Origin: a virus
Length of the DNA stretch: 46,470 bases
Direction: 5' to 3' (one strand)
IMG/VR virus record: IMGVR_UViG_3300017917_002605
Coordinates: 1-46,470 of that record
In this document: in pieces, positions 38,040-45,764 of the stretch
Layout: the number at the start of each line of letters is the position of its first letter
Position numbering within the stretch: the stretch's first letter is position 1
Notes under the pieces: model-generated
Databases searched by the model: none
What the model saw: only the letters and a program-made list of their open reading frames with translations
What the model was told of the DNA's origin: nothing
Position numbers and translations under genes: made by a program

Positions 38040-38500
38040 TGCGTATTATCGCACATAGGGGATTAATCAACGGTGCCGATAAGGCATTTGAGAATAGACC
38101 AGAAACTATCGAACTTGCATTTGATAATGATTTTGATGCAGAGATTGATATCTGGCGTGAAGATGGTGAATGGTTTCTAGGACATGATGAGCCACAATAT
38201 CCAGTAGATTCTGCTTGGATTATGTCGGCAGCACCACGAGCTTGGTTTCATTGTAAGAACTCAGAAGCAATGTTGTGGATGGCCAATCATTCCAAAGGTG
38301 TTAATTTCTTTTGGCACGATAGTGATGACTATACCCTCACCAGTACCGGATATGTGTGGGCATATCCAGGTTCTAAAGTTGAAGGCAATACGATTTTAGT
38401 TTTGCCAGAACGTATTATGAAAATTGAAGAAATTAAAAACATTCACTGTTATGGTGTTTGTACAGACTTTGCTATGCAAGCCAGAGAGGCACTTAAATGA
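38036..38500 (+). CDS. Glycerophosphodiester phosphodiesterase-like protein
   Basis: 154 aa. IIAHRGLINGADKAFENRPE, TIELAFDNDFDAEIDIWRED and FLGHDEPQY reproduce the opening half of GDPD enzymes (HRG, EN, E-x-D, HD). The full TIM barrel normally needs about 240 aa, so this may be a compact form of the family, and the downstream metal and barrel part is reduced. It could act on a phosphodiester-linked glycan. Overlaps neighbouring genes by 4 bp. Confidence 0.75.
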   Translation: MMRIIAHRGLINGADKAFENRPETIELAFDNDFDAEIDIWREDGEWFLGHDEPQYPVDSAWIMSAAPRAWFHCKNSEAMLWMANHSKGVNFFWHDSDDYTLTSTGYVWAYPGSKVEGNTILVLPERIMKIEEIKNIHCYGVCTDFAMQAREALK

Positions 38501-39459
38501 AAATTTGTTTTGTTGTTCACCGATATGCACCATTTCCTGGTGGTTCTGAATACTATGTCCAACAGATGGCGGAAGAATGTGTTCAGAGACACCATGATGT
38601 AACTGTTATTGCTGGTGAACACAAAGGTGATTTGAATGGTGTTCGTGTAACAAGTGACGCACATTATTTGAATGACCAAGATTTGGTTGTAGTTCACGGC
38701 GGTGATGTTGGCGTACAGAACTTTGTTTTGTCACATGCAAGACATATAAACTCACCTGTCTTGTATATGATTATCAAACCGTCCGATAGTCAAGTATGCG
38801 TTCAGGCATTACATGACTGTGAATTCATTGGTTGTTCCGCACCCGAGGATTGGGACCATGTACGTAAACATGGCGTGGAAAATAAGGCACATAAAGTAAT
38901 TCACGGTATTTCTCCTGTTGATTGTATCGGCAAAAAAGGCAGATTCAAACACCAGTACGGTATTCCTGCCGACAAACGCATGTTTCTATCTTGCGGTGGG
39001 TATTGGCCGAACAAAAAGATGATTGAACTTGCCAAGGCATTTGAGTCCGCAAACCTAGAGGACAGTATCTTAGTCACAACTGGTTACGATAATCGATTCG
39101 GTATCATGCCTCATGCGTCCGAGAAGGTCTTTCCTTTGATGGTCGATGACCCTAAGGATGTCAAGGATGCGATTGCCGATGCCGATTGTTATGTGATGAA
39201 CTCGGATGCCGAAGGTTTTGGTCTGGTAATCCTAGAATCTATGATTAACAAGACACCTTGGATTTCTCGAAATATCGCTGGTGCCAAACTTTTGGCTGAA
39301 CATGGCCAAGTGTACAATACAGAAGATGAATTGGTTGAATTATTGCGTGGTTTCAAAAGAAACGACACCAAAGTTAAAACTGCTTACGAATACGTAATTC
39401 AGAACCACCTAATCAAGAACACGGTCGATGATATTCTAGCTCTAATAAATACTAAATAA
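38497..39459 (+). CDS. Glycosyltransferase family 4-type protein
   Basis: 320 aa GT-B fold. MKICFVVHRYAPFPGGSEYY is the classic GT4 N-terminus; FLSCGGYWPNKKMIELAKAF and SDAEGFGLVILESMINKTPW contain the E-x(7)-E donor site motif. This is the last gene of the sugar cluster; its stop codon overlaps a late promoter element. Donor sugar unknown. Confidence 0.9.
   Translation: MKICFVVHRYAPFPGGSEYYVQQMAEECVQRHHDVTVIAGEHKGDLNGVRVTSDAHYLNDQDLVVVHGGDVGVQNFVLSHARHINSPVLYMIIKPSDSQVCVQALHDCEFIGCSAPEDWDHVRKHGVENKAHKVIHGISPVDCIGKKGRFKHQYGIPADKRMFLSCGGYWPNKKMIELAKAFESANLEDSILVTTGYDNRFGIMPHASEKVFPLMVDDPKDVKDAIADADCYVMNSDAEGFGLVILESMINKTPWISRNIAGAKLLAEHGQVYNTEDELVELLRGFKRNDTKVKTAYEYVIQNHLIKNTVDDILALINTK
39445..39458 (+). 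promoter_or_regulatory. Tandem late promoter elements
   Basis: ATAAATA (39445-39451, within AATAAATAC) and CTAAATA (39452-39458) are directly adjacent, 33-46 bp before ATG 39492. Either could be the gp55 -10 element for the second late operon. Confidence 0.7.
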
Positions 39460-39491
39460 CATATAAACTTTAACTGCTGTAGAGGCGGGGT

Positions 39492-41924
39492 ATGAAATTT
39501 AGAGATTTTATTAGAGAAGAAAAGGAAAAGCATGCCGTCCTGGCTTTCGGACGCATGAATCCACCAACAACAGGACATGAGGTCCTGGTCAATAAAGTCA
39601 AAGAGGTAGCAAGACAAAACAACGCATCACACCATGTTGTGCTATCTCACTCACAAGACAAAGCAAAGAATCCTCTAACACCCTCACAAAAGGCATTACA
39701 TGCCAGACGATTCTTTCCTGGTACCAATATCACATTGGCTACCAAAGAACATCCAAACTTTCTAACTCAGGCACAAAAGTTACATCAAAAAGGTGTAACT
39801 CATTTACACATGGTTGCTGGTTCTGACCGTGTTCCTGAGTATGATAAACTGTTAAAGAAATACAACGGCACACATGAAGGTGCCTTGTTTAATTTCAAAT
39901 CAATCAAAGTACATAATGCAGGCGAACGTGACCCTGATGCCGATGACACAAGTGGCATGTCTGCATCAAAAATGCGTGGTCATGCGGCTGCATCCAACTT
40001 TAAAGAATTCAAAAAAGGTATTCCTTCTCACGTACCGGAACATCATGCAAGAGAATTGTATGACCATGTTCGTAGAGGTATGGGTATTCGTGAAAACATG
40101 GATTTCACATTACCAATGGATGAAGAAGTTGCACAACTATTGTATGAAGGTGTGCATGATAAAGGTATCTTTAAGGCAGTATTCTTAGCAGGTGGTCCAG
40201 GTTCTGGCAAAGATTATGTATTGGACAACACACTTGCTGGTCATGGCTTGACAGAAATCAATTCCGACAAGGCACTAGAGTTTTTGATGGACAAACACGG
40301 TCTTGATAAGACCATGCCTCCTTCTGAACAAGAGAAACGTGATTACATTCGTGGTCGTGCAAAGAACATTACTGAATTGCGCCAGCGTTTGGCTCTACTA
40401 GGTCGTAATGGTCTTATCATCAATGGTACTGGTGATGATGTTGAAAAATATAAGAAGATTAAAGAACGACTAGAAGAAATCGGTTACGAAACTTCAATGG
40501 TTTCTGTTGTGACTGATGATGAAGTTTCTCGTCAGCGTAATATTGAACGTGGTCAACGTGGTGGTCGTTCAGTGCCTGAAGAAATTCGTAAAGCAAAATG
40601 GGATGCAGTTACCAAAGCACGTGCTGAAATGGCAAAGATGTTTGGTGATAACTATGTAGAGTTTGACAACTCACAAGATTTACGTACTGCTGACCCTGAA
40701 ACAGTCAAAGCCAAAAAAGATGAAATGCTTGGTATATTCAAGCGTGTTAAATCTTTTGTTGAAACACCACCATCTACCGAAAAGTCTCAGGCCTGGGTTG
40801 CACAAGAACTGAGTAAAAAAGACAATACGCTTGTTTCAGATGAAGATGCTGAAAAACATCCTCATCCAGATAATGAATCTTCTCAGCAAGCTCGCCAATT
40901 AGGTTTGACATATTATGGATTCGGCCGTTGGGGTAAAAACGGAGAGGTCACTCACCATTCCGTACATGGTCAACTGGTTGCAATACAAAAAGAAAAAATT
41001 AAAGATGTGAGTGTGCCTATCGATGGTTCATCACAGAAACCACCAGTTACCGTTAAGAAGGTAACAGCAAAGAACGCTACAATGAAAACAGAAAGCCTCG
41101 ACCATGAGTTTGAAAGTTTCTTAACTGAAGCAGTAACCATTACAGTTAAGGCTGACACAGCTGAAGAAGCTGCAAAAGCAGTCAAACTATTATCTAACGA
41201 ACCTGATGAACAAGAAGAAGTTGAAGAAGAAGTACAAGACGGTTTCTCTGATTTGACCGCCAAACAACTTCTAACTTTGAATCAAACATTCGGCGTTCAA
41301 GCAGAATCAAAAGACAACAAGAAACACATCTTCCCTTCCGAACATCTATTGAAAGATTCAAACGGTAAAGTGCGTGTGTTTATGATGCGCCGTGCTGCAG
41401 CAGCAGAAGCACACCAAAAAGGTGGCCAGGTGCAAAAATCAGGAAATGGTTATGTCGTTAAATTAAAGGAGGATACTCATGTTACAAGCGTTAATCAATC
41501 TGTTCAAGAGAAAACAACCACAAGTGCAGGAAGCACCGTACAAAGTGGAAGTGGAACAACCAGTTCAGGAAGTCTCATTACCGAAAGTAGAGACTCCGGT
41601 TGTGGTTGCGGCTGTGGAGGAGCAGAAGCCAGTTGCCAAGAAAAAGGCACCGGCAAAAAGAAAACCATCGCAGAAGTCAAAGCCAGTTGGTCAAAAGAAA
41701 AAGCAGTAAAAGAATCTATTGACAAAGGCATCGAACCAGGTCTTTCGATGGCAACTTCTGGTGAAAATTTGGTGCGTGGTGCAACAAAGAATAAACCAAA
41801 AGAAAAACCATTAGAAGAAATGCAGGGTGATGAAACCACCGCTTCAATTGGTGACCAAAAAGAAGATGAATTAAAGAAGAAAGGCATTAGTCTTTCATCA
41901 TTTAAAAAGAGAAATTACGTATGA
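39492..41924 (+). CDS. NadR-like adenylyltransferase-kinase fusion with capsid-targeting leader
   Basis: 810 aa. Leader MKFRDFIREE resembles the T4 internal-protein leader, with I-R-E. Domain 1 is an HxGH-superfamily nucleotidyltransferase: AVLAFGRMNPPTTGHEVLV (TGH 27-29) and SGMSASKMR (154-162). Domain 2 (from ~225) is a P-loop kinase: GGPGSGK (234-240), NGLIINGTGDD and RNIERGQRGGRSV, like zeta-toxin/nucleoside kinases. NadR has this NMNAT plus kinase order, but the substrate is unproven. Residues 540-547 FESFLTEA repeat the leader motif, so the C-terminal region may be released. That region is low complexity (CGCGCGG) and contains an overlapping gene. Confidence 0.75.
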   Translation: MKFRDFIREEKEKHAVLAFGRMNPPTTGHEVLVNKVKEVARQNNASHHVVLSHSQDKAKNPLTPSQKALHARRFFPGTNITLATKEHPNFLTQAQKLHQKGVTHLHMVAGSDRVPEYDKLLKKYNGTHEGALFNFKSIKVHNAGERDPDADDTSGMSASKMRGHAAASNFKEFKKGIPSHVPEHHARELYDHVRRGMGIRENMDFTLPMDEEVAQLLYEGVHDKGIFKAVFLAGGPGSGKDYVLDNTLAGHGLTEINSDKALEFLMDKHGLDKTMPPSEQEKRDYIRGRAKNITELRQRLALLGRNGLIINGTGDDVEKYKKIKERLEEIGYETSMVSVVTDDEVSRQRNIERGQRGGRSVPEEIRKAKWDAVTKARAEMAKMFGDNYVEFDNSQDLRTADPETVKAKKDEMLGIFKRVKSFVETPPSTEKSQAWVAQELSKKDNTLVSDEDAEKHPHPDNESSQQARQLGLTYYGFGRWGKNGEVTHHSVHGQLVAIQKEKIKDVSVPIDGSSQKPPVTVKKVTAKNATMKTESLDHEFESFLTEAVTITVKADTAEEAAKAVKLLSNEPDEQEEVEEEVQDGFSDLTAKQLLTLNQTFGVQAESKDNKKHIFPSEHLLKDSNGKVRVFMMRRAAAAEAHQKGGQVQKSGNGYVVKLKEDTHVTSVNQSVQEKTTTSAGSTVQSGSGTTSSGSLITESRDSGCGCGCGGAEASCQEKGTGKKKTIAEVKASWSKEKAVKESIDKGIEPGLSMATSGENLVRGATKNKPKEKPLEEMQGDETTASIGDQKEDELKKKGISLSSFKKRNYV
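41465..41709 (+). CDS. 76-aa lysine-rich protein encoded inside the previous gene (+1 frame)
   Basis: ATG 41479 is preceded by AAAGGAGG (41465-41472) with 6-nt spacing, the strongest Shine-Dalgarno in the window; the coding part is 41479-41709. The product starts with an amphipathic MLQALINLFKRKQPQ, has a V/P/E-rich middle and ends in KKKAPAKRKPSQKSKPVGQK, a very basic, histone-like tail. The main frame over the same bases is S/T/G-rich low-complexity sequence, which suggests this frame is the constrained one. A small nucleic-acid-binding protein is plausible. Confidence 0.65.
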
Positions 41925-42652
41925 AATCATTTAAACAATTTGTAAACGAAGACCTGCGTAAATGGTTCGATAAAGACCATCCTGAAGGTGGTTGGAAAAG
42001 AATTAATAGTAAAGGTGAGGCAATCGGTCCTTGCGCCAGAGAACCTGGTGAGCCAAAACCTAAATGCATGTCTAACGAAAAACGTGCTCAGTTGAGTAAG
42101 AAAGAACGTGCATCAGCAGTCGCAGCAAAACGCAGACACGACCCAAATCCAGAGAGAAAAGGTGAACCCATTAATGTTTCCAATTATGGAAAAGGAAAGA
42201 TTAGTGAAGACCAAGAATATCTTGAAGAAAAGAACGTACCAACAAGTCCTGAAAAATGGGCAAGAGCAAAGGCAATGGCAAAGGCTAAATTCGATGTTTA
42301 TCCTTCTGCTTATGCAAATGGTTGGGCTGCAAAGAAATATAAAGAAATGGGCGGCGGTTGGAAATCTGTATCGGAAGAAGTTGAAAATGTCGAAGAAGAT
42401 TGGCAAAAGGTCAACAAGTCCGATAGAACAGATGGTATGTCACAAAAGGCAGTTGATGCCTATCGCCGTGAAAATCCAGGTTCAAAACTAAAGACCGCTG
42501 TTACAGAAAAGAATCCTACTGGTAAACGTGCATCACGTAGAAAATCATTCTGCGCTCGTATGTCAGGTATGAAACGTGCTCATGCAAGTCCAGAAACTAA
42601 GCGTGACCCAGATTCACCAATTAATAAAGCTCTACGCCGTTGGAGATGCTAA
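41921..42652 (+). CDS. Basic DUF6321-like head-associated protein with capsid-targeting leader
   Basis: 243 aa. Leader MKSFKQFVNED has V-N-E. LRKWFDKDHPEGGWKRINSK, CAREPGEPKPKCMS is the module I recall as DUF6321; EKWARAKAMAKAKFDVYPSA, YANGWAAKKYKE a second module (DUF5872-like); the C-terminal half (DWQKVNKSDRTDGMSQK, SFCARMSGMKRAHASPETKR) looks like a diverged repeat of the first. Highly basic, so DNA contact within the capsid is reasonable. Overlaps the previous gene by 4 bp. Confidence 0.75.
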   Translation: MKSFKQFVNEDLRKWFDKDHPEGGWKRINSKGEAIGPCAREPGEPKPKCMSNEKRAQLSKKERASAVAAKRRHDPNPERKGEPINVSNYGKGKISEDQEYLEEKNVPTSPEKWARAKAMAKAKFDVYPSAYANGWAAKKYKEMGGGWKSVSEEVENVEEDWQKVNKSDRTDGMSQKAVDAYRRENPGSKLKTAVTEKNPTGKRASRRKSFCARMSGMKRAHASPETKRDPDSPINKALRRWRC

Positions 42653-43954
42653 GTGGCACAGTTTAGAACCGATTATATGAAATTGGATTCTGGTCAAGTA
42701 GTGACCAGATATGAAGTGTTTGGTTTAATGGAAACATTAACACCTTCCGGTTCGCTCGTGGATGCGTTTGGTCGTTTACGCACATCAAATCCAAAATCCA
42801 TATTCATGTCACAAAATGTTGGTGCAGAAGATGGCAAGTTTGATACCAAACTAACAGGTAATGCTAATACTGTTTATGTTGCCACAGAAAGTACCGTCTA
42901 TATGAATGTTGGTACAACTTCTGGTGATGAAGTTATTCGTCAATCAAAGGCCAGCATTCCTTATCAGCCAGGCAAGTCATCACAAGCGATGATTTCTTTT
43001 GTGATGGACACACCAAAAGCCAACCTCACACAAAGAGTTGGTTACTTTGATGAAAGTAATGGTGTTTACTTGGAGAGCGATGGTGTAAATTATAATTTTG
43101 TTTTGCGTTCAAACACAACAGGCACCATTGTTGAAACAAGAGTTCCACAAAGTCAATGGAATGTTGATAAGTTTGATGGTTCCGGTTATGCATATCAAGG
43201 CAATACCGATGTAAATAACAACTTACTTGACCTAACAAAGGGTAACATCCTTTGGATGGATTTTGAATGGTTGGGTGTTGGTGATGTACGTTGTGGTTTT
43301 GTTGTTGATGGAATTCCTTATGTTGCTCATATTTTCCATAACGACAATCATAAAACGTCCGTTTATATGACAACTGCTTGTTTGCATATAAGACAAGAGA
43401 TAAGAAATATAGGACCAACAACAAGTAATTCTAAATTAAAGCAAATCTGCTCAGCTGTTATGTCTGAGGGTGATTTTAATGTCCAAGGTAAGATTGAAGG
43501 TTGTGGTAGAGGATTCACGATTGCTGCGGCCGACACACTTGTTAGTGCAGGCACAGATTATCCAATGATTGCTTTCAGATTGAAATCTGGGAGACAAAAC
43601 AATATTGTTATTCCTCATTCTTTTCACGTTTATGTGGATTCAAATGCCACAGTATCATATAGAATTTGGAGAAATGCGACTGTAACTGGTGGCACATGGG
43701 AATCAAGAGATGCTGCAAGTCCTGTTGAATTTAATGTTGGTGTTACTGCAATGGACACAACAAACGCCGAAATTATCCAAGGTGGTTTTGTTACTGGTGG
43801 TCAAACAGTTGCGTTTGGTACTGGACTAGATAACCTTGATTATACATTAAGACACTTTTTAAACAATACTAGCGAAAACTATGTGTTGTCTTTAATACCA
43901 ACGAACAACAACATAAAGGTTTTATCAAAAGCCGACTGGATGCTTATTATCTAA
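42653..43954 (+). CDS. Virion structural protein (beta-rich)
   Basis: 433 aa. GTG start at 42653 directly after the previous stop (ATG 42677 is an alternative). LVDAFGRLRTSNPKSIF near residue 40 is a motif I associate with virion proteins of T4-like marine phages; the rest is repetitive beta sequence rich in T, G and N (YVATESTVYMNVGTTSGDEV, GYFDESNGVYLESDGVNYNF). It may be a fibre, decoration or tail protein; the exact position is not clear. Confidence 0.75.
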   Translation: MAQFRTDYMKLDSGQVVTRYEVFGLMETLTPSGSLVDAFGRLRTSNPKSIFMSQNVGAEDGKFDTKLTGNANTVYVATESTVYMNVGTTSGDEVIRQSKASIPYQPGKSSQAMISFVMDTPKANLTQRVGYFDESNGVYLESDGVNYNFVLRSNTTGTIVETRVPQSQWNVDKFDGSGYAYQGNTDVNNNLLDLTKGNILWMDFEWLGVGDVRCGFVVDGIPYVAHIFHNDNHKTSVYMTTACLHIRQEIRNIGPTTSNSKLKQICSAVMSEGDFNVQGKIEGCGRGFTIAAADTLVSAGTDYPMIAFRLKSGRQNNIVIPHSFHVYVDSNATVSYRIWRNATVTGGTWESRDAASPVEFNVGVTAMDTTNAEIIQGGFVTGGQTVAFGTGLDNLDYTLRHFLNNTSENYVLSLIPTNNNIKVLSKADWMLII

Positions 43955-43971
43955 TAACTTAGGAGAAAAAC

Positions 43972-44634
43972 ATGGGTAAGATGGAAGAAGAACTAAAGGG
44001 CAATCAACACAAGATTGACAAAAACAAGAACAACAAAATCGATTCACACGATTTTGCCATTCTACGTGGTGAAAAGAAAGCCATGAAACAAGAAGAAGTT
44101 GAACAGATTCAGGAATATGAATCTAAAGATGGTGTTTATCGCCATCAGGCCAAACAAGGTCGTTATGGTGGTTCCGAGAAACCAGTAGATTCTCTTGCTG
44201 GTGTTCGTGGTCCTGCTAAGTCTGACCTAGAAAAGATTGAAGCTGCCAAAAAGAAAAAGAAGTTTTCTGAAATGGTAGAAATTTACAAACAAGAAGGTAT
44301 CAAAGGCTTGTTTGAAGAATTGCGTGTTGTTGAAGAAGAAGCTTCACAAGAAGAATTCAACAAAGAGATAGAAAAACAAAAGAGAAAAGCTTCTGGTACT
44401 GCTACCGAAGCCGAAAAGGCTGATGTTGCTGCACCTGCAACCAAAGGTACAAAAGAAGTAAAAGAAGAAGTTGAGCAGATTGAAGAACGTGAGCTGACCG
44501 ATGCAGAAGCCAAGAAAAAAGAAGAAATCGTTAAAGGCATGAAAAAAGGCATTTCTGGTTTCAAAGAACGTTACGGTGAACGTGCAAAAGAAGTCATGTA
44601 TGCAACCGCTACTGCAAGAGCTAAGGGTGAGTAA
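43972..44634 (+). CDS. Charged protein with EF-hand-like loop
   Basis: 220 aa. HKIDKNKNNKIDSHDFAIL has a full EF-hand/dockerin-type calcium loop (D-x-N-x-N-x-K-I-D-x-x-D). The rest is highly charged helix (KSDLEKIEAAKKKKKFSEMV, EEFNKEIEKQKRKA) with two EEVEQI(Q/E)E motifs (positions ~41 and ~165). Similar proteins exist in T4-like marine phages. A strong ribosome site TTAGGAGAAAAAC precedes ATG 43972. Confidence 0.75.
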   Translation: MGKMEEELKGNQHKIDKNKNNKIDSHDFAILRGEKKAMKQEEVEQIQEYESKDGVYRHQAKQGRYGGSEKPVDSLAGVRGPAKSDLEKIEAAKKKKKFSEMVEIYKQEGIKGLFEELRVVEEEASQEEFNKEIEKQKRKASGTATEAEKADVAAPATKGTKEVKEEVEQIEERELTDAEAKKKEEIVKGMKKGISGFKERYGERAKEVMYATATARAKGE

Positions 44635-45396
44635 ATGAAAAATTTTGCTGGTCTTTTTGAGCAATTAAAACAAAAGCCAAAAGCTCGTGAAGCCAAGGAA
44701 GGCAGATTCAAATCTGCCCCTGCTCGTCACCCCTATACACCTGAACCTTTGGCCACACCAAGAGTTAATGAAGCTGAAGATATTTCAGGTGAACAAGGTG
44801 TGCATAAAGGCCAGTACAAATTTAAAAAGAAACCACAGGATATAGGTCTTCCACGTTCGGAAGCACCTATCATTCCTGAAGAAGTCGAACAGATTGAAGA
44901 AATCTCCAAACAACTGGCCACTGGTTATATGCATTCCGCAATCAGTGATAGAGCTCGCACAGATAAAAAAGTTTCTGATGCAATGGAGAAACAAAGAAGT
45001 TCATGGTCAAAAGTTCGTCATAAAAATATTACAAAAATGATGGATAAATCACAAAAGCGCACACAAGGAATTAGTATGGCACTAAGTAGAGTACAAAAAG
45101 AAGAAGTCGAAAAGAAAAAAGATGACGTTCCTTTTGACCCACCATACACAAAAAAGAAATCAGCTGTTGCTGGTAAACACGGACAAGGATATTCCACCGC
45201 TCGTCATCTTGCTAGACAAGCGATGGAAAAGTATAAGAAGAAACCTGTAAAGGAATCTCTACAAGAATCTCGCAAAGCAGAGATTGTGAAACAAGCATCT
45301 AAAGACGCTAAGAAGAAAGCTATGGAAAAGGTTAATTCTGACAAGTTTCAACCTGAACCTACTTTAGATAGCGAAATTATTAAAACAAATAATTGA
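44635..45396 (+). CDS. Basic head-associated protein with EEVEQIEE motif
   Basis: 253 aa, start ATG 44635 right after the previous stop. The leader MKNFAGLFEQLK is a weaker match to the capsid-targeting pattern (L-F-E). A proline/basic linker is followed by EEVEQIEEISKQLATGYMHS, a motif shared with the previous protein, then K/R-rich helices (KVRHKNITKMMDKSQKRTQG, ARHLARQAMEKYKKKPVKES). Likely packaged or scaffold-related; no enzyme motif. Confidence 0.7.
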   Translation: MKNFAGLFEQLKQKPKAREAKEGRFKSAPARHPYTPEPLATPRVNEAEDISGEQGVHKGQYKFKKKPQDIGLPRSEAPIIPEEVEQIEEISKQLATGYMHSAISDRARTDKKVSDAMEKQRSSWSKVRHKNITKMMDKSQKRTQGISMALSRVQKEEVEKKKDDVPFDPPYTKKKSAVAGKHGQGYSTARHLARQAMEKYKKKPVKESLQESRKAEIVKQASKDAKKKAMEKVNSDKFQPEPTLDSEIIKTNN

Positions 45397-45397
45397 A

Positions 45398-45404
45398 ATA
45401 AATA
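45398..45404 (+). promoter_or_regulatory. Late promoter element
   Basis: ATAAATA within AATAAATAC, 24 bp before the ATG at 45429. Strong ribosome site TTTAGGAGAAAATAA follows. Probably the promoter of the decoration-like gene. Confidence 0.7.
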
Positions 45405-45428
45405 CCTTAAACTTTTAGGAGAAAATAA

Positions 45429-45764
45429 ATGGCTCTATGGTCAAATACAGATGCTAACACCTCTGCACCAAAATTTGCAGTTGCAGGCGGTTACGGCGTT
45501 TCAGCGAACGGTAAAACACTTTTCAACACCAACACCGCAATCGGTCTAAACGGTACAGGTAATGTATCTGTTATGGGTGTTGATACCACAGAACAGCGTG
45601 TCGCTGGTAACCCTAAGGGTGGCCACGCAGGTTGGGTTTTGGTCAAACGTGGTACCGGTGGTCGTGCTGGCCGCATTCAAGTAGAAACATTGGTAGCAAT
45701 GGGTTCTATGACCGGTGACGGTGATGCAGTCGCTAATGATGACCCAACATTCGCTGATGCCTGA
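45429..45764 (+). CDS. Small virion protein (decoration-like)
   Basis: 111 aa. MALWSNTDANTSAPKFAVAG and GGHAGWVLVKRGTGGRAGRI, QVETLVAMGSMTGDGDA match a family I recall as abundant in T4-like marine phage genomes and possibly head-associated. It is glycine/asparagine/threonine-rich and neutral, as in capsid decoration proteins. It has its own late element and a very strong ribosome site, consistent with high copy number. Confidence 0.8.
   Translation: MALWSNTDANTSAPKFAVAGGYGVSANGKTLFNTNTAIGLNGTGNVSVMGVDTTEQRVAGNPKGGHAGWVLVKRGTGGRAGRIQVETLVAMGSMTGDGDAVANDDPTFADA

Noticed and set aside
39492-41924. Frameshift or assembly error as explanation of the two frames at 41479-41709
   Set aside because: The long frame stays open on both sides and the inner frame has its own perfect ribosome site and stop, so two genes explain it better; not fully excluded.
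42108-42491. 127-aa ORF in a second frame of the 41921 gene
   Set aside because: No Shine-Dalgarno and the composition is a shifted K/E-rich frame.
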